Shown here one piece after another: positions 1 to 7,821 of a stretch of DNA of 19,162 nt. Below the pieces are notes generated by a model. It ran no database searches. It saw only the letters and a list, made by a program, of their open reading frames with translations, and had not been told where the DNA came from. The translations under genes were made by a program, and so were the position numbers. The first letter of the stretch is position 1, and each line of letters begins with the position of its first letter. Source of the DNA: Planctomycetota bacterium (lineage in GTDB: Bacteria; Planctomycetota; Planctomycetia; Planctomycetales; Planctomycetaceae); contig JAEYWB010000268.1 in assembly GCA_023429275.1 (NCBI GenBank), positions 1 through 19,162 on the forward strand. Direction: 5' to 3'.

Positions 1-1154
1 GCGTCGCGGCGAGCCTTGGGCTCGTCGTATTGCTCATTCCGCCGGGCCGCAGGGACGATGTGAAGGTCGCCGCTGGGAACGTCGCCGCCACACCGGCCAC
101 CTTGCCGGAAGCGGCCGAGATGCTGGAGGCCGACGCGGCCCGGATGCGCAACCCGATCGCTGACGAGATCCGCAAGACGAACGCCGGCAACGAGGCGACA
201 TTCCCGGGAGCCGCTCCGAGCCCTGCGGCGGGATCCGGCAGACCAGGGAGCCGGGCGATGACCGCGCCGAGGCCCGCACCCGCCCTGGCTTCGGAGGGAT
301 CGCCGCCTCCCTCGCGAAGTCTTCCCCCTGCGGCCCCGGCCGTTCCCGCACCCGCTTCGCCGGCGACCTCTCGGGTTCCTGACGAGCCGGTCGCCTCGTC
401 GATGCCGATTCTCGCGCCGGGGACGAACGTCGACCCGGGTGAGATCATTCACCACCTCGCCACGCAGGGGGGCGAGGCGGTCATCATCGAATACACGGTC
501 GTGGACGTCCGGAAGACGGCCGGCGAGCTCGAGGTTCTCCTCCGAAAGCAGGGGATTCAGCCGGTGACGCAGACGCGGCGTCTGGCTCCCTCCAAAGAGG
601 GGGAGGCCGCGCCGATGTTCGCGATCTACGTGGAAGCGGACGACAAGCAGCTCGCCGCGGCCCTCAAGGAGTTCCGGACGGTTCCGACGTCGATCGATCT
701 CCTCGACCCGATGAGCGACCTTAAGAAGGGGAACGGCCCGGGTACGAAGCTGATGCCGAAGAGCGCGGTGGCGGAGAGCGCTGCCAAGGATGAGGCGGGC
801 TCCACGCCTCCGGCCGAGAAGGGAACCGAAGGAAGCCCGGACCGGGCCAGGGGCAAGACCGGGGATAAGTCGGACGAAGCTGCGGGAGGTGCGTCCCGGA
901 AGCCGATCTCGGCCCCCGCGGCCCTGGAGGGTCAGTCCAAGAAGGAGTTTCGCGACCAGACGGCTTACCAGATGCCGTTTCCGCTCTCACGGGAAGAGGC
1001 GAGCCAGCTTCCCCGCCGCAGCCAGAGCTTCAAGCAACAGCAGGGGTATGGAGAGTTCGCGCAGCAGCGGGCCGCCGAGCAGAAGCGAACCGGCGGCGAA
1101 ACCGCCAGCCGCGTACTGATCGTCCTGCAGGCGGGGCCGAGCGAAGCGATGTAA
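1..1154 (+). CDS. Anti-sigma-factor-like membrane protein, C-terminal part (5' truncated)
   Basis: The reading frame is open from the first bases of the window. The residues before the first possible start (TTG at 30) form a hydrophobic stretch (VAASLGLVVLLI) that looks like a transmembrane helix followed by charged residues. The gene therefore almost certainly begins upstream, and the TTG is not its start. After the helix comes a long Ala/Pro-rich, low-complexity linker. Next is a compact domain (about residues 135-235 counted from the TTG) with the pattern HHLATQGGEAVIIEYTV and a later MFAIYVEADD strand. A disordered Lys/Gly/Gln-rich tail of about 140 residues follows. One membrane helix plus a periplasmic domain of this kind resembles planctomycete anti-sigma factors, whose cytoplasmic zinc-finger part would lie upstream. 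That assignment is from memory and tentative. The gene is convergent with the next one. Confidence 0.55.
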   Translation, partial: VAASLGLVVLLIPPGRRDDVKVAAGNVAATPATLPEAAEMLEADAARMRNPIADEIRKTNAGNEATFPGAAPSPAAGSGRPGSRAMTAPRPAPALASEGSPPPSRSLPPAAPAVPAPASPATSRVPDEPVASSMPILAPGTNVDPGEIIHHLATQGGEAVIIEYTVVDVRKTAGELEVLLRKQGIQPVTQTRRLAPSKEGEAAPMFAIYVEADDKQLAAALKEFRTVPTSIDLLDPMSDLKKGNGPGTKLMPKSAVAESAAKDEAGSTPPAEKGTEGSPDRARGKTGDKSDEAAGGASRKPISAPAALEGQSKKEFRDQTAYQMPFPLSREEASQLPRRSQSFKQQQGYGEFAQQRAAEQKRTGGETASRVLIVLQAGPSEAM

Positions 1155-1169
1155 CGGGCGCGAAAGTCA

Positions 1170-1188
1170 CGCGACACTCCGTGTCGCG
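1170..1188 (+). terminator. Perfect 8-bp hairpin just after the first gene
   Basis: CGCGACAC and GTGTCGCG pair perfectly around a TCC loop, starting 16 nt after the stop codon at 1152-1154. No T-tract follows, so a classical Rho-independent terminator is not proven. Its position fits transcript 3'-end formation or stabilisation. Confidence 0.35.
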
Positions 1189-1285
1189 AACGGACTCTGC
1201 GGGCTGAAAAACCTGCCCCTCGGAGCCAGACGCTGCAAGGCATCTGCTACTTGCTCGGAAAGAAGGGAGACTGACAGCCCCGCCG

Positions 1286-1417
1286 CGCCCGTTCGACGGC
1301 ACGGAGAGGCTGCGAGCTCCCGCCCGAGTGGTTCGCCCCGGAGTGGGTGCTGTCCTCGCGGCGACGAAGGGAGAACTTTGGTTTCTCTTCTTTGAACGCC
1401 CGTTCGACGGCACGGAG
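1286..1417. repeat. 21-bp direct repeat, two copies 111 bp apart
   Basis: The 21-mer beginning CGCCCGTTCGACGG and ending CACGGAG occurs identically at 1286-1306 and 1397-1417. The second copy ends 2 bp from the stop codon of the leftward fusion gene. Flanking bases do not match, so this is a discrete repeat and not part of a longer duplication. Each copy has a 4-bp inverted repeat at its core (CCGT-TCG-ACGG). Function unknown. The surrounding gap (1155-1419) holds no convincing gene. Confidence 0.6.
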
Positions 1418-1419
1418 CG

Positions 1420-4400
1420 TTACTTCTGGAACATGGGGCTGTTCCGATCGCCCCGGGAGAGCAGGTAGGCCATCAGGTCGAGCAGTTCCTCTTCATTGCA
1501 GGTGTTGAGGAGCCCGGTCGGCATCATCGAGGTCTTCGAGACCTCCATTTCGTCGATCTGCTTCCGGTCGACCGCCGTGATCGCGCTCGGGTCGAGCATG
1601 TTCGTGTTCACCTGCACGACGTCTCCCGCGAGGTTCACGATCCGGCCGACAACCACCTTGCCGTCGAGCGTCACGATCTGGACCGCGCCATACTGGTCGC
1701 TGATGACCTTGCTCGGCTCGAGGACCGACTCGAGGATGTCGCGATGGCTGAACCGCCCGGCGAGCCCCGTCAGGTCGGGACCGACCGCCCCCCCTTCGTC
1801 GGCGAACCGGTGGCAGCCGAAGCAGTTGGCGGCGGCGAACATCGCCCGCCCCTTGTCGAAGTCGCGGCCGACGAGCTTTCGTTCGACGAGGGGCGCGGCC
1901 TCCTCCATCTTCCATTCCTTGACGAACGGCCGGGGAGTGACGGAGACAGGGTTCGTCTCGACGGCTGGCACAGCGTTGATCACCTCCGCCAGCGTCTTCT
2001 GGTCTTCGGACGGAATGTTCGAAACCGCATCTTTCTTCAGCTCCTGCATGAACTGCAGGAAGTTCGCGCCCCCCTTGTACGAGAGTCCCTTCACGAACCA
2101 TTCCATGTAGCTGCGGCGGGTCTCGAGCGTCCAGCCCTCGGTCAGGAACCGGAGCGAGCGGGCGAGGTCGATCTGCTCCTCCTGGGTCGGTGCGACGGCG
2201 AGGAGCTTCGTCCCCTTGTCGGCAACACTCGGCGCCTGCAGGTAGACGAGCATTTCCGTCAGCATGACGTTCAGCTCGCGCCCCTGGGCGGGATAGAGCG
2301 TATCGAGCTTGGCGATCAGGTTCTGCCGGGTCGTTTCGTCCGGCGGTCCGAGCCGGTAGAGCGTGAGGGTGTAGGCCCGGCAGAGCTCCATCCGCTGCTC
2401 GTACGTCAGTCGCTCCCAGTTGAGCCGCGAGAGGGCGTCCAGCACCTTCCCGAGCATCGGGTTCGCCTTGAGGTCCTTCACCGGATAGACCGGCGGGGGC
2501 GTATCGAGTTCGGGTCCGTCGGGATGGAACGACCTCGGGAACATCCGGACGAGGCCGGTCAGCGCCGTCAGGGCCGCGGCGGGCTCCTTCTCCGAGAGGG
2601 CGCGGTCCTGCCACTGCTCGACCGGCTGGCTCTCGAGCGCCGCGCGGGCGGCCGAGCGGACGACCCGGTCAGGATGGCCAAGCGATTTCCAGGCGGTGTC
2701 GACCGCTCCTTCGGCGGGCCGGCCGTGAAAGACCTCGAGCCCCTTGCGGATCTCGACTTCCGGCGGAACGAACCGCTTGACCATCGGGGTTTCGGTCGAC
2801 TCCGGTCCCGTATAGGTGACGCGATACAGGCCCGACTGAACCTTGCGGCCGCCGATCGTGAAGTACATCGCCCGGTCGTGCGGATTGATGATGACGTCGG
2901 TGAGGGGAAGGGGAGTCCCGGTGACGAACTCCTCGCTCGTCGCGACGTAGGTCGCCCCCTTCGGCTCGAGGTGGATCGCGTAGAGCTTGCCGTAGCTCCA
3001 GTCGCTGATGAAGAACGCCTCCTGGTACTTGAACGGGAACTTCGCCCCGTAGCCGAAGGTGACCCCGGTCGGCGAACCGGGTCCGATGTTAAGGATCGAC
3101 GGCACCGTGTCGGAGTAGTAGATCGGCCACTTGGCACTGCCGTTCCGCCAGCCATAGTCGACGCCGCTCAGCACCTGGCAGACCCGCGTCGGCCGGTACC
3201 AGGGGCAGTTCATGTCCCACTCCATGTCGGCGTCGAACGTGAACAGGTCGCCGTAGGCGTTGTAGGCGGCATCGAACTGGTTGCGGAATCCGCTCGTCAG
3301 GAGCTGCCACTCCTTGCCATCGGGAGTCACCTGGTAGACGACTCCTCCCGGCGGCGTCACCCCCTTCATGAAACCGCGGCCGTAAATCCGCGGGAGGAGC
3401 TGGTCTTCATCCCAGATCTTCGGCACCCGTGACGCCGTGATCTCGGTGAGCTTCGTCTGGTTGCCGCAGACGACAGTCAGCGAACGGCCGTCCGGGGCGA
3501 GCAGGACCGCGTGCGGACCATGTTCACCCGCGCCACTTCCGAGGTCCCGCAGAAGTTCGACCGAGTCGAGCTGGTCGTCGCCGTTGGTGTCCGTGACGCG
3601 GTACAGGCCGCTCGCGTACTTGCCCGTCTTGTTGACGACGACATACAGGCCGTCGAACGCCCAGAGAAGCCCCTGGGCTTCGCCAAGGTCGACGGGAATC
3701 TTTTCGACCAGCGTATCCCCCGTTGTTCCCACTGGTGGAGGAGTCACACGGTAGAGCCCCCCGTACTGGTCGCTGACGATCAGCCGTCCCTTGGGATCAG
3801 CGCAGAGATTGACCCACGACCCCTGGAGGGGCTTCGGAACCGAGTAGAGCAGCTCCGCCTTGAACCCCTTGGCGACGCGAAGGGCGTCGATCGGCGTCGC
3901 GGTCGGCAACTTGAGCCCCGCCGCGGCGTAAAGCTTTTCGGTGGTGAGCTTCCACGGTTCTCCGGTCAGGTCCGCGAGCACGACCGCCGGCTTCCAGCCT
4001 TCCGGCTTGAAGTCGCTCTTCTGCCAGCCCGGCTCTTCCTTCGTGGAGGTCAGCCAGGTCTCGTCCGTGCCGAAGCTCCAGGTGTCCCGCCAGCCCGACT
4101 CGAGAACGAGATTGAGGAACAGGCCCGCCGGATTCGGATCGTCCCCGGTATTTCGTCCTTCGACCGCAATGACATGCCGGCCGCCGGGGGCCTCCTTGTT
4201 GAACAGTTCGGTGACATCCCGCGAGCCGGCCTCGGTCCATCCTTCATGCTCGAGGACCTTCTCGCCGTCGATCCAGACGGTCATCCCGTTGTCGCAGGCG
4301 ACGTAGAGCCGGGCGGTCGGGATTCCTCCCTGCTGCATGAACTCCTTGCGGAAGAAAACCCGCGGGCTGACGGGGCTCTTCGAGTCTTCCTGCTTTGCGT

Positions 4401-5214
4401 CCCAGATCCACTTCGGCTGGGCGAGACTCGCCAGCTTCCTGATGGCGGCGGCGTTTCCCTTTTTGTTCGCCCCCTTCTTCGCGGGCCTGGCCTCGGCCGG
4501 TTCTGCGGCGGCTTCCTTCTTCGCCTTCTCACCGGTGAGGACCTTGAGCTGGATCGACTTGAACTGCGCCTTCATCGCGGGCCCGGCGTGCACCTGCAAA
4601 GCGAGCACACCTTCGAGCTCCGCCTCCTTCTCGTGGTTGTCGGTGATGTCGACCGCCACCTGTCCGTTGAGCTTGTGGATGATCCGCCGGCCGCGGCCGA
4701 TGATGACGAGCTCGTTCCACTTCGTGAGGTCGACCTTTTCGACGACTCCCTCGAGCTTCGAGATCTCGCGCTTTCCATCCGGACTGACGACGACCTTCTG
4801 GCCGCGTTCGGCGAGGATCCCGCGGCCCCGTTCGTCGTAGAGCATCCCGGTGTAGGGGGGATTGGCGTGGATGTCGGCCTGATATCCTCCGACCACGAAT
4901 TCACCGGCCTCCTTGAGGTGCGCGCTCCGGTACTGGACTCCCGAGTTGTTGTCCCCCTCGAGGCGGAAGACGAGCTTGAGCTCGAAGTCCTTGAGGACCC
5001 CTCCGTCCCAGATCAGGAACTTGTTGTAGGGGAGCTTGCCGTCGGTCTTGCCGGTGATCGCTCCATCCTCGACCGACCAGAGGGCCTTGTCGCCGATCCA
5101 GCCGGCGAGGTCTTTGCCGTTGAAGAGGTCGATGAAGCCCTCGTCCGCCGCGGAGACCGCAGCGGGACGCAGAACGGCACAGACGAACAGCGCGAGGAGA
5201 GCGAATGAGCGCAT
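1420..5214 (-). CDS. Secreted DUF1080 / dehydrogenase / cytochrome c fusion protein (1264 aa)
   Basis: The start is placed at the ATG at 5214, 17 codons inside the longest frame, because it gives a clean signal peptide (residues 1-22, ending VSA before ADEGF). Domains in order: DUF1080, now called 3-keto-disaccharide hydrolase, about 24-225 (IDLFNGKDLAGW opening, NNSGVQYRS); a Lys/Ala-rich linker 229-258; a galactose-binding-like jelly roll about 268-424; a propeller of the planctomycete 'membrane-bound dehydrogenase' family about 440-802 (FRNQFDAAYNAYGDLFTFD core, EF-hand-like loop near 542-552); helical HEAT-like repeats about 820-1080; and a cytochrome c domain with haem motif C1131-F-G-C1134-H1135 and a probable axial Met in SMMPTG. 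Known families suggest sugar oxidation with electrons passed to the haem, and cleavage of 3-keto-glycosides. Substrate and cofactor are inferred. It probably acts in the periplasm or at the cell surface. Confidence 0.88.
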   Translation of the reverse strand: MRSFALLALFVCAVLRPAAVSAADEGFIDLFNGKDLAGWIGDKALWSVEDGAITGKTDGKLPYNKFLIWDGGVLKDFELKLVFRLEGDNNSGVQYRSAHLKEAGEFVVGGYQADIHANPPYTGMLYDERGRGILAERGQKVVVSPDGKREISKLEGVVEKVDLTKWNELVIIGRGRRIIHKLNGQVAVDITDNHEKEAELEGVLALQVHAGPAMKAQFKSIQLKVLTGEKAKKEAAAEPAEARPAKKGANKKGNAAAIRKLASLAQPKWIWDAKQEDSKSPVSPRVFFRKEFMQQGGIPTARLYVACDNGMTVWIDGEKVLEHEGWTEAGSRDVTELFNKEAPGGRHVIAVEGRNTGDDPNPAGLFLNLVLESGWRDTWSFGTDETWLTSTKEEPGWQKSDFKPEGWKPAVVLADLTGEPWKLTTEKLYAAAGLKLPTATPIDALRVAKGFKAELLYSVPKPLQGSWVNLCADPKGRLIVSDQYGGLYRVTPPPVGTTGDTLVEKIPVDLGEAQGLLWAFDGLYVVVNKTGKYASGLYRVTDTNGDDQLDSVELLRDLGSGAGEHGPHAVLLAPDGRSLTVVCGNQTKLTEITASRVPKIWDEDQLLPRIYGRGFMKGVTPPGGVVYQVTPDGKEWQLLTSGFRNQFDAAYNAYGDLFTFDADMEWDMNCPWYRPTRVCQVLSGVDYGWRNGSAKWPIYYSDTVPSILNIGPGSPTGVTFGYGAKFPFKYQEAFFISDWSYGKLYAIHLEPKGATYVATSEEFVTGTPLPLTDVIINPHDRAMYFTIGGRKVQSGLYRVTYTGPESTETPMVKRFVPPEVEIRKGLEVFHGRPAEGAVDTAWKSLGHPDRVVRSAARAALESQPVEQWQDRALSEKEPAAALTALTGLVRMFPRSFHPDGPELDTPPPVYPVKDLKANPMLGKVLDALSRLNWERLTYEQRMELCRAYTLTLYRLGPPDETTRQNLIAKLDTLYPAQGRELNVMLTEMLVYLQAPSVADKGTKLLAVAPTQEEQIDLARSLRFLTEGWTLETRRSYMEWFVKGLSYKGGANFLQFMQELKKDAVSNIPSEDQKTLAEVINAVPAVETNPVSVTPRPFVKEWKMEEAAPLVERKLVGRDFDKGRAMFAAANCFGCHRFADEGGAVGPDLTGLAGRFSHRDILESVLEPSKVISDQYGAVQIVTLDGKVVVGRIVNLAGDVVQVNTNMLDPSAITAVDRKQIDEMEVSKTSMMPTGLLNTCNEEELLDLMAYLLSRGDRNSPMFQK

Positions 5215-5574
5215 ACCACGATCCCGGTTCAAAATGATCACATCACCCGTAAATGTTAACCGCAACTCGATTCGGCCTGACGGACCGATCGGCCGTTGAT
5301 GAGGATGCTACACCGGCGTATGCGGGAACACACCTGAAGCGTCTTCAATCCCGCCCTCACCGCGAGTCGAAAGTCCACGCGTCGTGCTGGCTGAGGAGCC
5401 TCCCAGGGGGGCGACCATGTCGCCCGGTCGACCGAGGCGTCAATCCGACGCGCGTTGTTCCGAGAGGCCGTTCGCGAAAAGATTCGCCCCCCGGCCCGAG
5501 CGGACTTAAACTGCAATCCATCGCCGGCCCATCGGCCGGCTGGTCAACGTCTCACATTCGACGGAGCTGCCGCT
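5215..5574. other. Divergent intergenic region with two strong hairpins
   Basis: This 360-bp gap separates the leftward fusion gene from rightward mscL and must hold both promoters. No convincing -35/-10 pair was found. Two perfect 7-bp hairpins stand out: GGGCGAC-CAT-GTCGCCC at 5409-5425, directly followed by the 10-bp palindrome CGGTCGACCG (5425-5434), and GCCGGCC-CATC-GGCCGGC at 5523-5540, which would lie in the mscL leader 34 nt before its ATG. No coding potential is evident apart from an upstream extension of the mscL frame that has no family support. Confidence 0.5.
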
Positions 5575-5961
5575 ATGAGTTTCCTCAAGGGTTTCAAGGA
5601 CTTCATCCTGCGCGGAAATGTGGTTGACCTCGCAGTCGGGGTCGTCATCGGGGCAGCGTTCGGCGACCTGGTCAAGTCGATGGTGGCCGACGTCATTACG
5701 CCTCTGATTGGAGCGGTCGGCGGCAAGCCGGATTTTTCCACCGTCACCCTCGGACCGATCGGCATCGGCAGGTTTCTCAATGCCGTCATCAGTTTCCTGA
5801 TCATCGCGGCCGTGATCTACTTCGCGGTCGTCCTGCCGATGAACCGGCTGCTCGCGTACTTCAAGTCGCCGGAAGCCGAGAAGGAAGTTCCGCTGACCAG
5901 GGACCAGGAGCTTCTCACGGAGATCCGTGACGCCCTGAAGGCACCGCGCACGGCGGTCTGA
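5575..5961 (+). CDS. mscL: Large-conductance mechanosensitive channel MscL
   Basis: The 128-aa product has the usual MscL length. It opens with the family signature: the amphipathic FLKGFKDFILRGN helix, then TM1 (VVDLAVGVVIGAAFGDLV). A periplasmic loop, TM2 (FLNAVISFLIIAAVIYFAVVLPMN) and a charged C-terminal helix ending LLTEIRDALKA follow. The ATG at 5575 is chosen over upstream in-frame starts because the protein then begins exactly as MscL does and a GGAG lies 8 nt upstream (5563-5566). MscL is a homopentameric inner-membrane pore that opens under membrane tension and releases solutes on hypo-osmotic shock. The sulfatase gene starts 40 bp downstream on the same strand, so the two may be co-transcribed. 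Confidence 0.96.
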   Translation: MSFLKGFKDFILRGNVVDLAVGVVIGAAFGDLVKSMVADVITPLIGAVGGKPDFSTVTLGPIGIGRFLNAVISFLIIAAVIYFAVVLPMNRLLAYFKSPEAEKEVPLTRDQELLTEIRDALKAPRTAV

Positions 5962-6001
5962 AACCGTTTGCCCCATTCGAGTCCCCATTCGGAAACCGAC
6001 G

Positions 6002-7297
6002 ATGCGCTCGCTGACGTTGCTGATGACGGTTCTGACCCTCGGAGCCATGACGACGCCGCTCTCCGCGGCCGATCGGCCCAATGTCGTCCTGATAATCTCG
6101 GACGACCATGCCTGGACCGACTACGGATTCATGGGGCACCCGGATGTCCGCACCCCGAACCTCGACAGGCTCGCGGCGGAGAGCCTCTGCTTCCGGCACG
6201 GCTACGTCCCGTCGAGCCTCTGCTGCCCGAGCCTGGCGTCGATCATTACGGGGCTCTACCCGCATCAGCACAAGGTGACGTCGAACGATCCTCCCATCCC
6301 CGCCGGGATGAAGCCTGGCGCGTTCCACAAGTCGGAGGAGTTCCGGCAGGGGCGGGAGGCGATGAACCGGCACCTCGAAGCGGTCCCGACGTTGCCAAGG
6401 CTCCTGGCGGCCCATGGCTACGAATCGCTGCAGACCGGCAAATGGTGGCAGGGAGATTTTCGACGGGGCGGGTTCACCCAGGGGATGACGACCGGCCAGA
6501 GGCATGGGGACGCCGGACTGGAGATCGGGCGGAAGACGATGGAGCCGGTCGACAAGTTCGTTCGAGGAGCGGTCGCGGACAAGAAGCCGTTCTTCCTCTG
6601 GTACGCCCCGATGATGCCGCACGATCCCCACACTCCGCCGGAGCGGCTGCTCGAGCGATACCGGGACAAGACACCGTCGATCCACGTCGCCCGCTACTGG
6701 GCGATGATCGAGTGGTTCGACGAGACGTGCGGCCAGTTGCTCAAGACGCTCGATGACGCCGGGGTGGCCGAGAACACCATCGTGGTCTTCGTGGCGGACA
6801 ACGGCTGGATCCAGAACCCGGACAAGCCGGGATTCCTCCCCTCAAAGCGGTCCCCCTACGACGCCGGGCTCCGGACACCGATCCTTGTCCGTTGGCCGGG
6901 CAAAGTCCGCCCTGAACAGATCGACCGGCCGGTACTCTCGATCGACATTGCCACCACGATCGAGGCCGCGGTCGGCCTCCCCAGGTCAGAAGCCCAGCAG
7001 GGAATCAACCTTCTCGACCGGGACGCGGTGTCGAACCGGAAGTCGGTCCAGGGAGAATGCTTCACCCACAATGCCGTCGATCTCAACCGGCCTGCAGCCA
7101 ATCTCATGGAACGCTGGGTCGTCGCGGAGGGCTGGAAGCTGATCGTTCCGACTCCGCTCTCGGACGTGAAGCAGGTCCAGCTCTTCCGTCTCGAAGACGA
7201 TCCGCGGGAAACCCGGGAACTGGCCGCCGAGCATCCCGATAAGGTTGCCGAACTTCGACGGCAGCTTGATGCGTGGTGGCGCCCGGATAACCCCTGA
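6002..7297 (+). CDS. Secreted sulfatase (S1 / alkaline phosphatase superfamily), variant active-site motif
   Basis: The 431-aa protein has a signal peptide (about residues 1-22, ending LSA) and the sulfatase fold. D34-D35 in IISDD are metal ligands. C74 lies in the catalytic CCPSL motif, where Cys is normally matured to formylglycine. GKWW stands at K147-W149, YAPMMPHDPH is a substrate/metal segment, VADNG supplies metal ligands, and SKRSPYDAGLRTP follows. The usual motif is C-x-P-S-R; here the Arg is Leu (L78), and the His of the common GKWH motif is Trp (W149). TGLYPHQH and GGFTQGM suggest a subfamily frequent in planctomycetes, so these may be subfamily traits. The likely role is desulfation of polysaccharides outside the cytoplasm; the substrate is unknown. 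The start ATG has a GGAAA about 6 nt upstream. The gene follows mscL by 40 bp. Confidence 0.92.
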   Translation: MRSLTLLMTVLTLGAMTTPLSAADRPNVVLIISDDHAWTDYGFMGHPDVRTPNLDRLAAESLCFRHGYVPSSLCCPSLASIITGLYPHQHKVTSNDPPIPAGMKPGAFHKSEEFRQGREAMNRHLEAVPTLPRLLAAHGYESLQTGKWWQGDFRRGGFTQGMTTGQRHGDAGLEIGRKTMEPVDKFVRGAVADKKPFFLWYAPMMPHDPHTPPERLLERYRDKTPSIHVARYWAMIEWFDETCGQLLKTLDDAGVAENTIVVFVADNGWIQNPDKPGFLPSKRSPYDAGLRTPILVRWPGKVRPEQIDRPVLSIDIATTIEAAVGLPRSEAQQGINLLDRDAVSNRKSVQGECFTHNAVDLNRPAANLMERWVVAEGWKLIVPTPLSDVKQVQLFRLEDDPRETRELAAEHPDKVAELRRQLDAWWRPDNP

Positions 7298-7821
7298 GAC
7301 AGCGACCGGGTCATTCCCTGAGACCAACGTCATGCAGGGCCGTCGCAATGATCAAATCCGAGGCGATCGCCCAGATGCGATGCGCGCTATCAAAAGACCT
7401 CTTGTGCAGAGCTGATGCCCACTTGCGCGGTCCTTCGACATGACTGCAAGCAAGATCGACAGCAGGCAGCTTTTCACCTCACGGCTCACTGCCGAGTTAT
7501 TCGGCAATCTGCTGCCCGGAACAGTGACGGGATATTCAGAACCGTTGCGGCATAGAACCTGCAAATGTTTGTCTTGTCCGTAGTCTCACTCGTGCTCCAA
7601 TGAGGTTCGGGCCCTGACACCCCCTGTCGCAGTGACGTGGTGTGTCGGTCTTTCGCGCGTCCCCTCGGTCTTTCCCCTTCCCGACAGGAAGGGAAGGAAG
7701 ATCGGCGGTGGGGCGCGCTCTCCGCTGACCTCACGTAACGGCCTTTCAGCATGCCTCTGCTGACCCGAACGGACTCAGCCGCTCCGCCGGCGCCATCACC
7801 ACGGCGTTCACCGGAGGCGGC
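7298..7821. other. Intergenic region, no gene recognised
   Basis: This 524-bp gap lies between two rightward genes. Its first 300 bp are visibly less GC-rich than the coding DNA around it. Short frames here have no recognisable family features and no good ribosome binding sites. A 7-bp hairpin (CCCTTCC-CGACA-GGAAGGG, 7675-7693) has no T-tract after it. The promoter of the molybdopterin-like gene should lie here but was not identified. No tRNA or known RNA motif was seen. Confidence 0.5.

Noticed and set aside
1744..5208. Long plus-strand frames opposite the fusion gene
   Set aside because: They are antisense shadows caused by GC-rich codon bias, with charged low-complexity products and no family features.
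7675..7693. Terminator hairpin in the long intergenic gap
   Set aside because: The 7-bp stem has no T-tract on either strand and lies almost 400 bp past the sulfatase stop.
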